Of a stretch of 32,790 nt of DNA, positions 16,678 through 24,095 are shown in pieces (the first letter of the stretch is position 1; each line of letters starts with the position of its first letter). The notes below the pieces were generated by a model. That model worked only from the letters and a program-made list of their open reading frames with translations. It had not been told where the DNA came from and searched no databases. Position numbers and translations under genes: made by a program. The DNA comes from Planctomycetota bacterium. Lineage in GTDB: Bacteria > Planctomycetota > Planctomycetia > Pirellulales > Pirellulaceae. The stretch is from the NCBI GenBank assembly GCA_016872725.1, contig VGZC01000015.1, positions 66,271-99,060 of the forward strand, written 5' to 3'.

Positions 16678-16855
16678 TTGCCTTGCGGACCCCTGGAATC
16701 AAGCCTTGATCGGCCATCTTGCGGAAGCAGATCCGGCACAGGCCGAACTTTCGGTACACGGCCCGCGGACGACCGCACAACTTGCAACGGCGGCGTTGCC
16801 GAGTCGAGAACTTGGGTTCCCGAAGGGCCATTGCGATTTTGGATTTGCTGGCCAC
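16670..16855 (-). CDS. rpsN: 30S ribosomal protein S14, zinc type
   Basis: S14 (uS14) is part of the head of the small subunit. This is the short, 61-residue zinc form: CKLC and CRIC are separated by 12 residues, giving the four-cysteine zinc site, within [20 protein letters not shown]. The start is a GTG at 16855. It lies between rplE and rpsH as expected. The last codons and the stop are copied downstream as a 12-bp repeat. Confidence 0.96.
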   Translation of the reverse strand: MASKSKIAMALREPKFSTRQRRRCKLCGRPRAVYRKFGLCRICFRKMADQGLIPGVRKASW

Positions 16856-16892
16856 GCTTTGTTTTCCTCAATCGATTTGCCTAGGTCCGGTC

Positions 16893-17459
16893 CTACGCCG
16901 CTCCCGCCGTGTCGCGCCGGAACGGCATGCCCATCAACCGCAACAACTCCCGCGCTTCGTCGTCCGCCGCCACGCTCGTGACGATCGTGACGTTCATGCC
17001 TTGGGGTCGAGTGAACTTGTCGGGGTTGAGTTCGGGGAAGACGAGCTGTTCGGCGAGTCCGATGCTGAAGTTGCCGTGATGGTCGAACGCCGTATCGCTG
17101 ACCCCCCGGAAGTCGCGGACGCGCGGGAGGGCGAGCGTGACGAGCCGGTCGAAGAACTCATACATCCTGCGGCCCCGCAGCGTCACCTTGCATCCGATGG
17201 CCACGCCTTCGCGGAGCCGGAATCCGGCGATCGCGACCCGCGCCTTGGTAATGATCGGGCGCTGACCGGTGATCTGGGACATCGCGTCGGCCGCCGTCTC
17301 GAGATCCTTCTTCTCTTGGACGGCGCTTCCGACGCCCATGTTCACGACGATCTTGTCGATGCGCGGAAGCGAGTGCCGGTTCGCGCGGCCCAGTTGGGCC
17401 GCCAGAGCGGGCAGCACTTCCTTAACGTAACGTTCCTGCATTCGCGGTACGGCAGCCAT
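16893..17459 (-). CDS. rplE: 50S ribosomal protein L5
   Basis: L5 (uL5) binds 5S rRNA and contacts the P-site tRNA. The 188-residue protein has PRIDKIVVNMGVGSAVQEKK, ITGQRPIITKARVAIAGFRL, REGVAIGCKVTLRGRRMYEF and the C-terminal GMNVTIVTSVAADDEAR. The ATG at 17459 has AGGAT eight bases upstream. The frame stays open upstream through the 15-bp repeat, but those residues are not L5. rplX (L24), normally directly before it, is absent. Confidence 0.96.
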   Translation of the reverse strand: MAAVPRMQERYVKEVLPALAAQLGRANRHSLPRIDKIVVNMGVGSAVQEKKDLETAADAMSQITGQRPIITKARVAIAGFRLREGVAIGCKVTLRGRRMYEFFDRLVTLALPRVRDFRGVSDTAFDHHGNFSIGLAEQLVFPELNPDKFTRPQGMNVTIVTSVAADDEARELLRLMGMPFRRDTAGAA

Positions 17460-17490
17460 CAATCCGATCCTACACCTTGCACTTTGAAAC

Positions 17491-17520
17491 CCACGATCCG
17501 GAAAGCCACGATCCGGAAAG
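17491..17520. repeat. Tandem repeat, 15 bp x 2, at the position of the missing rplX
   Basis: CCACGATCCGGAAAG occurs exactly twice (17491-17505, 17506-17520) in the 110-base spacer between rplN and rplE. No stop codon interrupts it in the rplE frame. Confidence 0.92.
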
Positions 17521-17569
17521 CCGTTGCGGTTCGCGACGCCTCGCCGATCGCGCGCCGCGCCCGGCATGC

Positions 17570-17938
17570 CTAGACGACCTCGCTCGCCAAACTCACGATC
17601 TTCATGTAATTCCGATCCCGCAGTTCGCGGGCCACCGCGCCGAAAATACGCGTGCCGCGCGGATTCCCGTCGTTGTCGATAATCACCACCGCGTTGCTGT
17701 CGAACCGGATATAACTTCCGTCGGTCCGGCGAACTGGTTGACGGGTCCGTACGATCACCGCGCGGACCACGGCCTTCTTCTTGATATCCGACCCGGGAAT
17801 GACGCTCTTCACGCTGCAGACGATCACGTCGCCGATACCCGCGTATCGACGGCGCGAACCGCCAAGCACCTTGATGCACATCACTTCCTTCGCGCCCGTA
17901 TTGTCCGCGACGGCCAATCGGGTTTCTTGCTGAATCAC
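17570..17938 (-). CDS. rplN: 50S ribosomal protein L14
   Basis: L14 (uL14) lies at the subunit interface and contacts several translation factors. The 122-residue protein has the family start [20 protein letters not shown], then [20 protein letters not shown] and the C-terminal [21 protein letters not shown] chose the GTG at 17938 because GAGGGAG lies about ten bases upstream and this gives the normal N-terminus; the TTG at 17956 would add six residues. The next gene should be rplX, but rplE follows after a 110-base spacer. Confidence 0.96.
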   Translation of the reverse strand: MIQQETRLAVADNTGAKEVMCIKVLGGSRRRYAGIGDVIVCSVKSVIPGSDIKKKAVVRAVIVRTRQPVRRTDGSYIRFDSNAVVIIDNDGNPRGTRIFGAVARELRDRNYMKIVSLASEVV

Positions 17939-17994
17939 GGCTCGTTTCTCCCTCAATCATCCGGCAAGGGCCGTTCCGACGCGCGGCCCTTCGA

Positions 17995-18315
17995 CTAACT
18001 CGGCGCGCCCCGCGTTTCCTGGGAAGCGTCGGATTGAGCCCGCGCCGCCTTCAGCGCGGCCACGTCGATGTCCCGCCCCTTTTCGACCACCCGCACCAGC
18101 GTCCACCGCTTGGTCCGCGACATCGGTCGGGACTCCTGGATCTCCACCTTGTCTCCGACCCGCGACGCGTTGTGCTCGTCGTGCACATAGCAAACCGTGC
18201 GGCTTCGAAGGATCTTCCCGTAACGCGGGTGGCGCACCGATCGGGCGATCTCGACGCGACGCGTCTTGTCCGTCTTGTCCCCCTTCACGATTCCGACTTC
18301 AGTTCGCTTGGGCAT
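17995..18315 (-). CDS. rpsQ: 30S ribosomal protein S17
   Basis: S17 (uS17) binds 16S rRNA early in assembly. The 106-residue protein has the OB-fold motifs GDKTDKTRRVEIARSVRHPR, HDEHNASRVGDKVEIQESRP and SRTKRWTLVRVVEK, plus a tail of about 20 residues beyond the usual end. Its ATG lacks a clear ribosome site. The position is taken by a perfect palindrome, GGATTC-2-GAATCC (18317-18330), which could fold or bind a protein. Confidence 0.95.
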   Translation of the reverse strand: MPKRTEVGIVKGDKTDKTRRVEIARSVRHPRYGKILRSRTVCYVHDEHNASRVGDKVEIQESRPMSRTKRWTLVRVVEKGRDIDVAALKAARAQSDASQETRGAPS

Positions 18316-18345
18316 GGGATTCTCGAATCCGATTGTGTGGTCGAT

Positions 18346-18384
18346 TCAGGCCAATCTCACTCAGGCCAATCTCACTCAGGCCAA
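18346..18384. repeat. Tandem repeat, 15 bp x 2.6 (rpmC-rpsQ spacer)
   Basis: TCAGGCCAATCTCAC occurs at 18346-18360 and 18361-18375, with nine bases of a third copy at 18376-18384. On the minus strand the unit GTGAGATTGGCCTGA is exactly five codons long and reads as GTG-start to TGA-stop. Confidence 0.92.
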
Positions 18385-18419
18385 ATGGTCGCTTGGCTCC
18401 GCAAGGCCGGTGCCGACGC

Positions 18420-18638
18420 CTACGGCAATCGCTCCATTCCTTTCGCCCGATTCCGGTCCCGCATATGGCGGACCGTGTGGATTCGGGCGATCAGCCGCCG
18501 ATGCCGCCGCAATTCGCTCGGCGCGTCAAGCCGTTCGGTCTGGGCCTGCATCCGGAGCTTGAACAGGGCCCGCGCGGATTCGTCGAGCGTCAACTGCAAC
18601 TGCTCGTCACTCATTTGCCGCAGTTCCGAAGCGTTCAT
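18420..18638 (-). CDS. rpmC: 50S ribosomal protein L29
   Basis: L29 (uL29) lies at the peptide exit tunnel near the docking site of SRP and trigger factor. The 72-residue protein is largely helical (ASELRQMSDEQLQLTLDESA; LFKLRMQAQTERLDAPSELR; ARIHTV). The ATG at 18638 is preceded by GAGGAAAG; a start ten codons upstream is in frame but lacks one. It sits between rplP and rpsQ as expected, after an unusually long 190-base spacer. Confidence 0.95.
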   Translation of the reverse strand: MNASELRQMSDEQLQLTLDESARALFKLRMQAQTERLDAPSELRRHRRLIARIHTVRHMRDRNRAKGMERLP

Positions 18639-18828
18639 GGCAACCACTTTCCTCGCAACGACCCTCATCGCCGCTATCTATTCCGCACACACCTAGCACA
18701 CCGATTTCCGCATCCGCCAATCCACATCCGCCGACTTCAGGGCCCTCGAACGGCATTGCTCCTCGAACGGCGTCCGTCCCGCCGAAGGGTCGTGGCCGTG
18801 TCGTGGCCGGTCGACCCGGCAACCTGGC
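18639..18828. other. Long spacer between rplP and rpmC
   Basis: 190 bases with no ORF of coding character. It holds an 11-bp near-tandem duplication (GTCGTGGCCGT at 18789-18799, then one change at 18800-18810). A spaced direct repeat of CCTCGAACGGC also occurs (18744-18754 and 18761-18771). These look like older relatives of the clear tandem arrays in other spacers. Confidence 0.5.
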
Positions 18829-19245
18829 TTACGCGGGTCTCCGGCGAACGAATCGCACGCGGATCGGCATCTTGTGAGCGAGTCGCGCGAGGCAGACCCG
18901 CGCCTGCTCCTCGGTCACGCCGCCCAATTCGAACAGCACGGTTCCCGGCTTCACCACGGCCACCCAGTACTCGGGTTCGCCCTTTCCCTTACCCATGCGG
19001 GTTTCGAGGGGTGTCGACGTCACCGATTTGTGCGGGAAAACGCGGACATAAAGCCGGCCTTCGCCTCGCACATACTGCTGGGCCGCGATGCGTCCCGCCT
19101 CAATCGTCTGCGCCTTGACCCATCCGCCCTCCACCGCCTGGAGTCCGAATTCGCCGAAGACCACTCGATTGCCGCGGGTCGCGTTACCTTTTAAACGTCC
19201 TCTTTGGCTTTTTCGATGCTTGACCCGCTTCGGCATTAGCGCCAT
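18829..19245 (-). CDS. rplP: 50S ribosomal protein L16
   Basis: L16 (uL16) helps form the A-site tRNA binding region of the large subunit. The 138-residue protein has LMPKRVKHRKSQRGRLKG, WVKAQTIEAGRIAAQQYVRG, RVFPHKSVTSTPLETRMGKG and KGEPEYWVAVVKPGTVLFEL. The start at 19245 lies 62 bases inside the end of rpsC, in a different frame; an ATG three codons later (19236) is the alternative. The overlap suggests coupled translation. Confidence 0.96.
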   Translation of the reverse strand: MALMPKRVKHRKSQRGRLKGNATRGNRVVFGEFGLQAVEGGWVKAQTIEAGRIAAQQYVRGEGRLYVRVFPHKSVTSTPLETRMGKGKGEPEYWVAVVKPGTVLFELGGVTEEQARVCLARLAHKMPIRVRFVRRRPA

Positions 19246-19885
19246 CGTCGTTACCCTCGTACATGCCTTGGTTGATCCACACCTGAACGCCGATGTTCCC
19301 CTGTGCCGTCGCCGCTTCGGCGAATCCGTAGTCGATCTTCGCGCGGAGCGTGCTCAGCGGAAGCGATCCGGCGTTTTGTTTTTCGCGACGGGCCATTTCG
19401 GAGCCGCCGAGTCGACCGGCGAGCTGGATCTTGATGCCTTTGGCGCCGGCGTCGAGCGTCTGTTCGATCGCGCGCTTCATCGTGCGGCGGAAGCTCGCCC
19501 GTTTCGAAAGCTGCTCGGCGATGTCCTCGGCGACAAGCTGCGCCTGGATCTCCGGCCGTCCGATCTCTTCGATCTTCAAGTTCACGCGCCGTCCGATCAA
19601 CGACTGCAGTTCCTCTTGAAGGACTTCGACGTCCTGCCCCTTCTTGCCGATGATCAGGCCCGGTTTCGCGACGAACAGCGTAACCTTGACCTCGTCCCGC
19701 GTCCGCTCGATCTCGATTCGGTCGATCCCCGCGCGCCGGTACTGCGATTTGCCTTTGATGAATTTCCGGATCCGGACGTCCTCGACGAGCAGATCCGAGA
19801 ATTCCTGTTTCGCCGCGTACCAGCGGCTCTTCCAACCGAGCATGATGCCCGTTCGGAAGCCGACCGGATTGACTTTCTGACCCAT
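19184..19885 (-). CDS. rpsC: 30S ribosomal protein S3
   Basis: S3 (uS3) forms the mRNA entry pore. The 233-residue protein has MGQKVNPVGFRTGI, a KH domain with the GLIIGKKGQDVE loop, and the C-terminal domain motif GIKIQLAGRLGGSEMARREK. A short acidic and basic tail follows. It overlaps rplP by 62 bases. Confidence 0.97.
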   Translation of the reverse strand: MGQKVNPVGFRTGIMLGWKSRWYAAKQEFSDLLVEDVRIRKFIKGKSQYRRAGIDRIEIERTRDEVKVTLFVAKPGLIIGKKGQDVEVLQEELQSLIGRRVNLKIEEIGRPEIQAQLVAEDIAEQLSKRASFRRTMKRAIEQTLDAGAKGIKIQLAGRLGGSEMARREKQNAGSLPLSTLRAKIDYGFAEAATAQGNIGVQVWINQGMYEGNDDGANAEAGQASKKPKRTFKR

Positions 19886-19929
19886 GGAATACTCACTTCG
19901 GCTTGCGAATCAACGTGCAGGAAACGACG

Positions 19930-20286
19930 TCACAGCGAATCGATATCCTCGACCGCGATATGGATATGGGCCGTCCTGCGCAGGACGGGAAAGGCCATGC
20001 CGCGCGCCCGGGGTCGGAACCGTTTCATGATCGGCCCGCCGTCGACGCGCGCCTCGACCACGATGAGCCGGTCGGCGTTCGCCGTTCGGCCGCGATTTTG
20101 CTCGGAGTCCTGTGCGTTGCCCACCGCGCTGCGCAGGACTTTTTCGAGGAGCCGCGCGCCGCGATGCGGCTGGTATCGCAGCACTTCGATCGCCTCGTCG
20201 GCCAGTCGGCCGCGAATCAGGTCCGCGAGCCGGCGCACCTTGCGGGCGCTGATGCGCGCGTACCGATGTGTCGCCTGAAACGCCAT
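19930..20286 (-). CDS. rplV: 50S ribosomal protein L22
   Basis: L22 (uL22) lines the peptide exit tunnel. The 118-residue protein has the family motifs RYARISARKVRRLADLIRGR, LEKVLRSAVGNAQ and the tunnel loop with FRPRARGMAFPVLRRTAHIH. Length is normal. It sits between rpsS and rpsC. Confidence 0.96.
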   Translation of the reverse strand: MAFQATHRYARISARKVRRLADLIRGRLADEAIEVLRYQPHRGARLLEKVLRSAVGNAQDSEQNRGRTANADRLIVVEARVDGGPIMKRFRPRARGMAFPVLRRTAHIHIAVEDIDSL

Positions 20287-20307
20287 TTCTCGACTACTCC
20301 TGAACGC

Positions 20308-20577
20308 CTACTTCCCGCCCTTGCCGCCGTGCCCGCGGAACGTGCGCGTCGGGGCGAATTCGCCAAGCTTATGTCCCACCATGTCCTCGGTCACGAACAC
20401 CTTGACATGCTGGCGCCCGTTATGGACGAGGAACGACTGTCCGACGAATTCGGGAACGATCGTGCAGGCCCGCGCCCAGGTCTTGATCGGTTCCTTGTCG
20501 CCGGCCTGCTGAGCCCGCTGGACCTTATGGTACAGCTTGGGATCAACGAACGGTCCCTTCTTCAGCGATCTGCTCAT
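20308..20577 (-). CDS. rpsS: 30S ribosomal protein S19
   Basis: S19 (uS19) is in the head of the small subunit and contacts S13 and the A-site tRNA. The 89-residue protein reads [19 protein letters not shown] at the start and has [19 protein letters not shown] and [19 protein letters not shown]. Length and position between rplB and rplV are normal. Confidence 0.97.
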   Translation of the reverse strand: MSRSLKKGPFVDPKLYHKVQRAQQAGDKEPIKTWARACTIVPEFVGQSFLVHNGRQHVKVFVTEDMVGHKLGEFAPTRTFRGHGGKGGK

Positions 20578-20606
20578 GACATGCGCCTAGTTCGTGACGT
20601 TAACCG

Positions 20607-21467
20607 TTAGGTGGGCAGTTTGAGTTGTCCATACCGGCGCGACCGACGGCGCCGCACGATCGCCTGGCTCGACGGCTTCCGTCGCTTGCGCGTCGCGCCG
20701 CCCTTGGCCGGTTTTCCGGTCGGGCTGACGGGATGCCGTCCGCCTTTCGTCCGACCTTCGCCACCGCCGTGGGGATGGTCGATCGGATTCATGGCCGTAC
20801 CGCGCACATGCGGGCGGCGACCGAGCCACCGTTTGCGGCCGGCCTTGCCGAGTTCAATGTTCATATGGTCCGCGTTGCCGACCTTGCCGATCGTCGCGCG
20901 GCAAACGGCGGGAACGCGTCGGATCTCGCCGCTGGGAAGGCTGAGCTGGGCCCATTCGGCCTCGCGCGCGACGAGCGTCGCGGCCGTTCCCGCGCTGCGG
21001 CACATGGAGGCGCCTCGGCCGGACACCATTTCAATGCAATGCACGTCCATGCCGACGGGGATGTTCTTGAGCGGCAGGCAATTACCCGCGACGGGGGGCG
21101 CGGTCGCCCCGTTCTCCACCGTGGCGCCGACCTTGAGTCCGTCGGGAGCCAGGATGTAGGCCTTGTGCCCGTCCGTGTAGTGCAGCCGGGCGATCCGCGC
21201 GCTGCGGTTGGGATCGTATTCGATCGCCACGACCTTCGCCGCGACACCGTCCTTGCCGCGCAGGAAATCGATCAACCGGTATTGCCGTTTGTGGCCTCCG
21301 CCGCGGTGGCGCGCCGTGATCTTGCCCTGGTTGTTTCGACCGCCTTTCTTGCGTAGCGGACGAAGGAGGCCCTTGACCGGCTCCACTCCGGGCGTCAGGT
21401 CGGCGAAGTCGCTCACCGACGCTCCGCGCCGACCGGGCGAGGTCGGATTGTATTTTCGAATTCCCAT
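20607..21467 (-). CDS. rplB: 50S ribosomal protein L2
   Basis: L2 (uL2) is needed for subunit joining and peptidyl transfer. The 286-residue protein has [20 protein letters not shown], the catalytic-site region [20 protein letters not shown], and the basic end with [15 protein letters not shown]. The conserved histidine of the HPHGGGEG motif, important for activity in E. coli, is present. The ATG at 21467 gives the expected [14 protein letters not shown]; a longer frame to 21584 is not L2-like. Confidence 0.97.
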   Translation of the reverse strand: MGIRKYNPTSPGRRGASVSDFADLTPGVEPVKGLLRPLRKKGGRNNQGKITARHRGGGHKRQYRLIDFLRGKDGVAAKVVAIEYDPNRSARIARLHYTDGHKAYILAPDGLKVGATVENGATAPPVAGNCLPLKNIPVGMDVHCIEMVSGRGASMCRSAGTAATLVAREAEWAQLSLPSGEIRRVPAVCRATIGKVGNADHMNIELGKAGRKRWLGRRPHVRGTAMNPIDHPHGGGEGRTKGGRHPVSPTGKPAKGGATRKRRKPSSQAIVRRRRSRRYGQLKLPT

Positions 21468-21529
21468 CGTATTTGGCTCGTGCTTGGGACCGTGCGTGCC
21501 TGATTCGTACCGCCGCCAATCGACGCGCG

Positions 21530-21859
21530 TCAGAAGAAATCGATCCGATATTCGTCGTGAAGGGTCACGATCGCCTTTTTCCATCCCGCCGTATGGCCCA
21601 TCTTGTATCGATAGCGTCTCGCCTTGCCCCGGCGGGTCTGCGTGCCGATATGGCGGACTTTGACGTGAAACAGGTCCTCGACCGCCCTCCGGATGTCACC
21701 CTTCGTCGCTCGACCATCCACTTCGAACGCGTACTGATTGTGCCGCGTCGCGGCGTGCGTTCCTTTTTCCGTGACGAGCGGGCGAAGGATCACCTGATGC
21801 AATGCGAGCCCCGATCGGGTCGGCGAGCTCGTTTGGGTCGTTTCGGATGGGTCGTTCAT
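21530..21859 (-). CDS. rplW: 50S ribosomal protein L23
   Basis: L23 (uL23) is the docking site for SRP and trigger factor at the tunnel exit. The 109-residue protein has [40 protein letters not shown] and [19 protein letters not shown]. Three ATG codons in a row (21859, 21862, 21865) and one at 21877 are possible starts, because a 12-bp duplication of ATG-containing sequence lies exactly here. I chose 21859, nearest the conserved part, but the start is uncertain. Confidence 0.93.
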   Translation of the reverse strand: MNDPSETTQTSSPTRSGLALHQVILRPLVTEKGTHAATRHNQYAFEVDGRATKGDIRRAVEDLFHVKVRHIGTQTRRGKARRYRYKMGHTAGWKKAIVTLHDEYRIDFF

Positions 21860-21860
21860 C

Positions 21861-21884
21861 ATCATCACCGTTATCATCACCGTT
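21861..21884. repeat. Tandem repeat, 12 bp x 2, at the rplW start
   Basis: ATCATCACCGTT occurs twice (21861-21872, 21873-21884). On the minus strand this is AACGGTGATGAT twice, so both the ribosome-site-like GGTGA and the possible start codons are duplicated. Confidence 0.85.
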
Positions 21885-21956
21885 CCTGTATCCGGTTCGC
21901 CTTTCCGGCTCGGCCTTGGCTCAACGCCCGATCGGCGTCGGGCGCCTGCCGCCGAC

Positions 21957-22586
21957 TCAGACTTTTCCCTTGTTCCGAACGGCATCGAGCGCCGCACGGG
22001 TCATGAGGATTTTCCGGGGCGAGAGCACGGACAGCGCGTTGAGATCGCCGACGGCCGCGACCTGGACGTTTTCGATGTTCCGCGCGCTCCGATAAACGTT
22101 CGGGTCGTGCGCGGCGGTCGCGACCAGCGTGCGCACGCCCTGCAGGCGGAGCACCTTCAGGATCGAAGCCATGTCGCGCGTCTTCGGCTCGGCGAACGAC
22201 AGCTCATCGATCAATACGACGCTTGCGGACTGAATCTTGGACGCGATCGCCATGCGCGTCGCCAACCGCAGAGCCGCGCGAGGCATTCGATACGAAAAGT
22301 CCCTCGGCCTTTTCGCGAATGTGTGCCCGCCGCCAACTCGCTTGCCCGTCCGCCGCGGCCCCACCCGCGCGTTGCCGGTCCCCTTCTGGCGATAGAGCTT
22401 GCGTGTCGAGCCGGCGACTTCGCCGCGGCCTTTCGTCTTGAACGTGCCTTGCCGCGAATTGCATTGGTACATGACCACCGCATCGTGCAGCAGTTGTCGA
22501 TTGACGCGCGGCGCCAACTCCGCGGGGTCGATCTCGTACGTCCCCACTTCCGCACCGAGGCGATCAAAAACCGGCAACGTCGCCAT
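21957..22586 (-). CDS. rplD: 50S ribosomal protein L4
   Basis: L4 (uL4) reaches into the exit tunnel and, in E. coli, also represses the S10 operon. The 209-residue protein has RQLLHDAVVMYQCNSRQGT, the extended loop with KLYRQKGTGNARVGPRRT, and ALRLATRMAIASKIQ. The ATG at 22586 starts MATLPVFDRLGAEVG. Its upstream spacer carries a 13-bp repeat. Confidence 0.96.
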   Translation of the reverse strand: MATLPVFDRLGAEVGTYEIDPAELAPRVNRQLLHDAVVMYQCNSRQGTFKTKGRGEVAGSTRKLYRQKGTGNARVGPRRTGKRVGGGHTFAKRPRDFSYRMPRAALRLATRMAIASKIQSASVVLIDELSFAEPKTRDMASILKVLRLQGVRTLVATAAHDPNVYRSARNIENVQVAAVGDLNALSVLSPRKILMTRAALDAVRNKGKV

Positions 22587-22601
22587 TTCCCATGACCCTT
22601 C

Positions 22602-22640
22602 GTAATGCCAGGCCGTAATGCCAGGCCGAGATGCCAAGCC
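22602..22640. repeat. Tandem repeat, 13 bp x 3 (rplC-rplD spacer)
   Basis: GTAATGCCAGGCC occurs exactly at 22602-22614 and 22615-22627, with a third copy differing at three bases at 22628-22640. The array fills most of the 65-base spacer between rplC and rplD. Confidence 0.9.
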
Positions 22641-22651
22641 GAGCCCCACGC

Positions 22652-23374
22652 TCAACCAACCCGATTCGTTTCCCGTACCACCACCCAGCCGCCGTTCGGT
22701 CCGGGAATCGCCCCGCGAACCAACAGCAAGTGGTTCGCCGCATCGACCCGAACGAGCTTCAGATTCCGCGCGGTCACCCGCACGTTGCCCAATTGGCCGG
22801 GCATGCACTTGCCCTTCTTGGGTCGGCCGCCGCCGCGCCACGCGGCAAGACCTCCGGACGTTCCAGGGTGCCGATGGACCTTCTTGACACCGTGGCTGGC
22901 CCTCTGACCGCCAAAGTGATGACGCTTGATGACGCCGGCGTACCCCCGACCCTTCGAGACGCCCGTCACGTCGACCGCCTTGACCTCGGCCAGATTCTCG
23001 ACCGTAACGACCTGCCCCACCGAATAGCCCTCGGCATCGCCCCGCAGCTCGCGGATGAACCGTTTCGGTTCGCAGTTGGCCTTGGCGAGCGGCGTTTCAC
23101 CGGCCTCCTTGCGGCGCTTGCCTCGCTTGCTCGAAATATCCGCGACGCGGCCCCGTTCGGCTCGGCTGGCCTGGCTTGCGCGGCTCCGAGCGCGTCGCGG
23201 CCGCTTCTTGTCGAGGAAACCAAGCTGAACGGACGCATACCCGTCCCGCTCGATCGTGCGGATCTGCAGCACATGGCACGGACCCGCTTGGATGACCGTC
23301 ACCGGCACGACGACGCCCGCCTCATTATAGACTTGCGTCATGCCGACCTTGCGGCCCAGTATACCTTTCACCAT
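22652..23374 (-). CDS. rplC: 50S ribosomal protein L3 with internal insertion
   Basis: L3 (uL3) is an early-assembly protein reaching the peptidyl transferase centre. The 240-residue protein has MVKGILGRKVGMTQVYNEAG, VDVTGVSKGRGYAGVIKRHH and the loop HRHPGTSGG. After VQLGFLDKKRP it carries roughly 30 extra basic residues (about 58-92, rich in Arg, Ser, Ala and Lys) not seen in most phyla; a similar insertion is, from memory, usual in planctomycetes. A 186-base spacer with no gene separates it from rpsJ. Confidence 0.95.
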   Translation of the reverse strand: MVKGILGRKVGMTQVYNEAGVVVPVTVIQAGPCHVLQIRTIERDGYASVQLGFLDKKRPRRARSRASQASRAERGRVADISSKRGKRRKEAGETPLAKANCEPKRFIRELRGDAEGYSVGQVVTVENLAEVKAVDVTGVSKGRGYAGVIKRHHFGGQRASHGVKKVHRHPGTSGGLAAWRGGGRPKKGKCMPGQLGNVRVTARNLKLVRVDAANHLLLVRGAIPGPNGGWVVVRETNRVG

Positions 23375-23560
23375 GGGTCTCGTGCCTTCGCTGCTTGTCT
23401 CGCGGGATCCTCGAAGGACCCCCGTGGGCCGGGTCGGCCCTATCGACCTTCGGGATTACCCGCGAAACGTCCCGTGCATATTCACCTGTGCCGCGAAACT
23501 CGACTGGAACCCGGTCCCGGGGCTCGTCCCCCTGGGCTCGGATCCCACATCCACCACCGC

Positions 23561-23887
23561 CTAGCGCGCCGAAGCGCGGATCTTGATGTCCACTCCGGCC
23601 GGAAGACTCAGTTTGTTGAGCGCCTCGATCGTCTTCGCCGTCGCCTGTACAATATCGATCAGCCGCTTGTGCGTGCGGATTTCGAATTGCTGCCGCGCCT
23701 TCTTATCGATGTGCGGGCCCGACAAGACGGTATACCGCTCGATCCGCGTCGGCAGGGGAATCGGGCCGTGGACTTCCGAGTGGGTCCTTTTGGCCGTATC
23801 CACGATATCCCCAGCGCTTTGGTCGAGGATCGCATGGTCGTAGGCCTCCATGCGGATCCGAATTACTTCATGAGCCTGATTCGCCAC
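23561..23887 (-). CDS. rpsJ: 30S ribosomal protein S10
   Basis: S10 (uS10) is in the head of the small subunit and also forms the NusB-S10 antitermination complex. The conserved part reads [50 protein letters not shown] and the C-terminal [14 protein letters not shown] chose a GTG at 23887 (108 residues, GGGAG upstream), which matches the usual family length. An ATG at 23935 would add 16 basic residues and has no ribosome site. It is the first gene of the ribosomal block, with a clear promoter about 115 bases upstream. rpsL, rpsG, fusA and tuf are not next to it. Confidence 0.93.
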   Translation of the reverse strand: MANQAHEVIRIRMEAYDHAILDQSAGDIVDTAKRTHSEVHGPIPLPTRIERYTVLSGPHIDKKARQQFEIRTHKRLIDIVQATAKTIEALNKLSLPAGVDIKIRASAR

Positions 23888-23948
23888 GTCGCACCCGCTC
23901 CCGTTTCGCCCGCTCGTCCGCCGGCGTTTGTCCATTTCGGCCTGAGGG

Positions 23949-23988
23949 AATCCACGTGAAAAAGGGGCCTCGCATGGACAATCCACGT
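23949..23988. repeat. Direct repeat in the leader of the S10 operon
   Basis: AATCCACGT occurs at 23949-23957 and 23980-23988, 31 bases apart, within the presumed untranslated leader of rpsJ. It could be a regulatory target, but the evidence is only the repeat and its position. Confidence 0.4.
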
Positions 23989-24002
23989 CAGGCAAACCGC
24001 TG

Positions 24003-24031
24003 AGTTTAGGAATGCGGCCGCCGTTCGTCAA
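24003..24031 (-). promoter_or_regulatory. Sigma-70-type promoter for the S10 ribosomal operon
   Basis: On the minus strand the -35 box TTGACG (24026-24031) and the -10 box TAAACT (24003-24008) are separated by exactly 17 bases. It is the best consensus match in the window and lies just before rpsJ, between it and the ThiF-type gene. It marks the start of the ribosomal transcript. Confidence 0.72.
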
Positions 24032-24095
24032 CTCCTAATACGCGAAAGGCGAACTTTGCGTTTGACGGAACCATCGACACGCGATCCACGAATGC

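Noticed and set aside
16893-17960. Extended frame upstream of rplE as a replacement for L24
   Set aside because: The translated residues upstream of 17459 are the rplN gene in another frame plus the 15-bp repeat; nothing resembles the L24 KOW domain.
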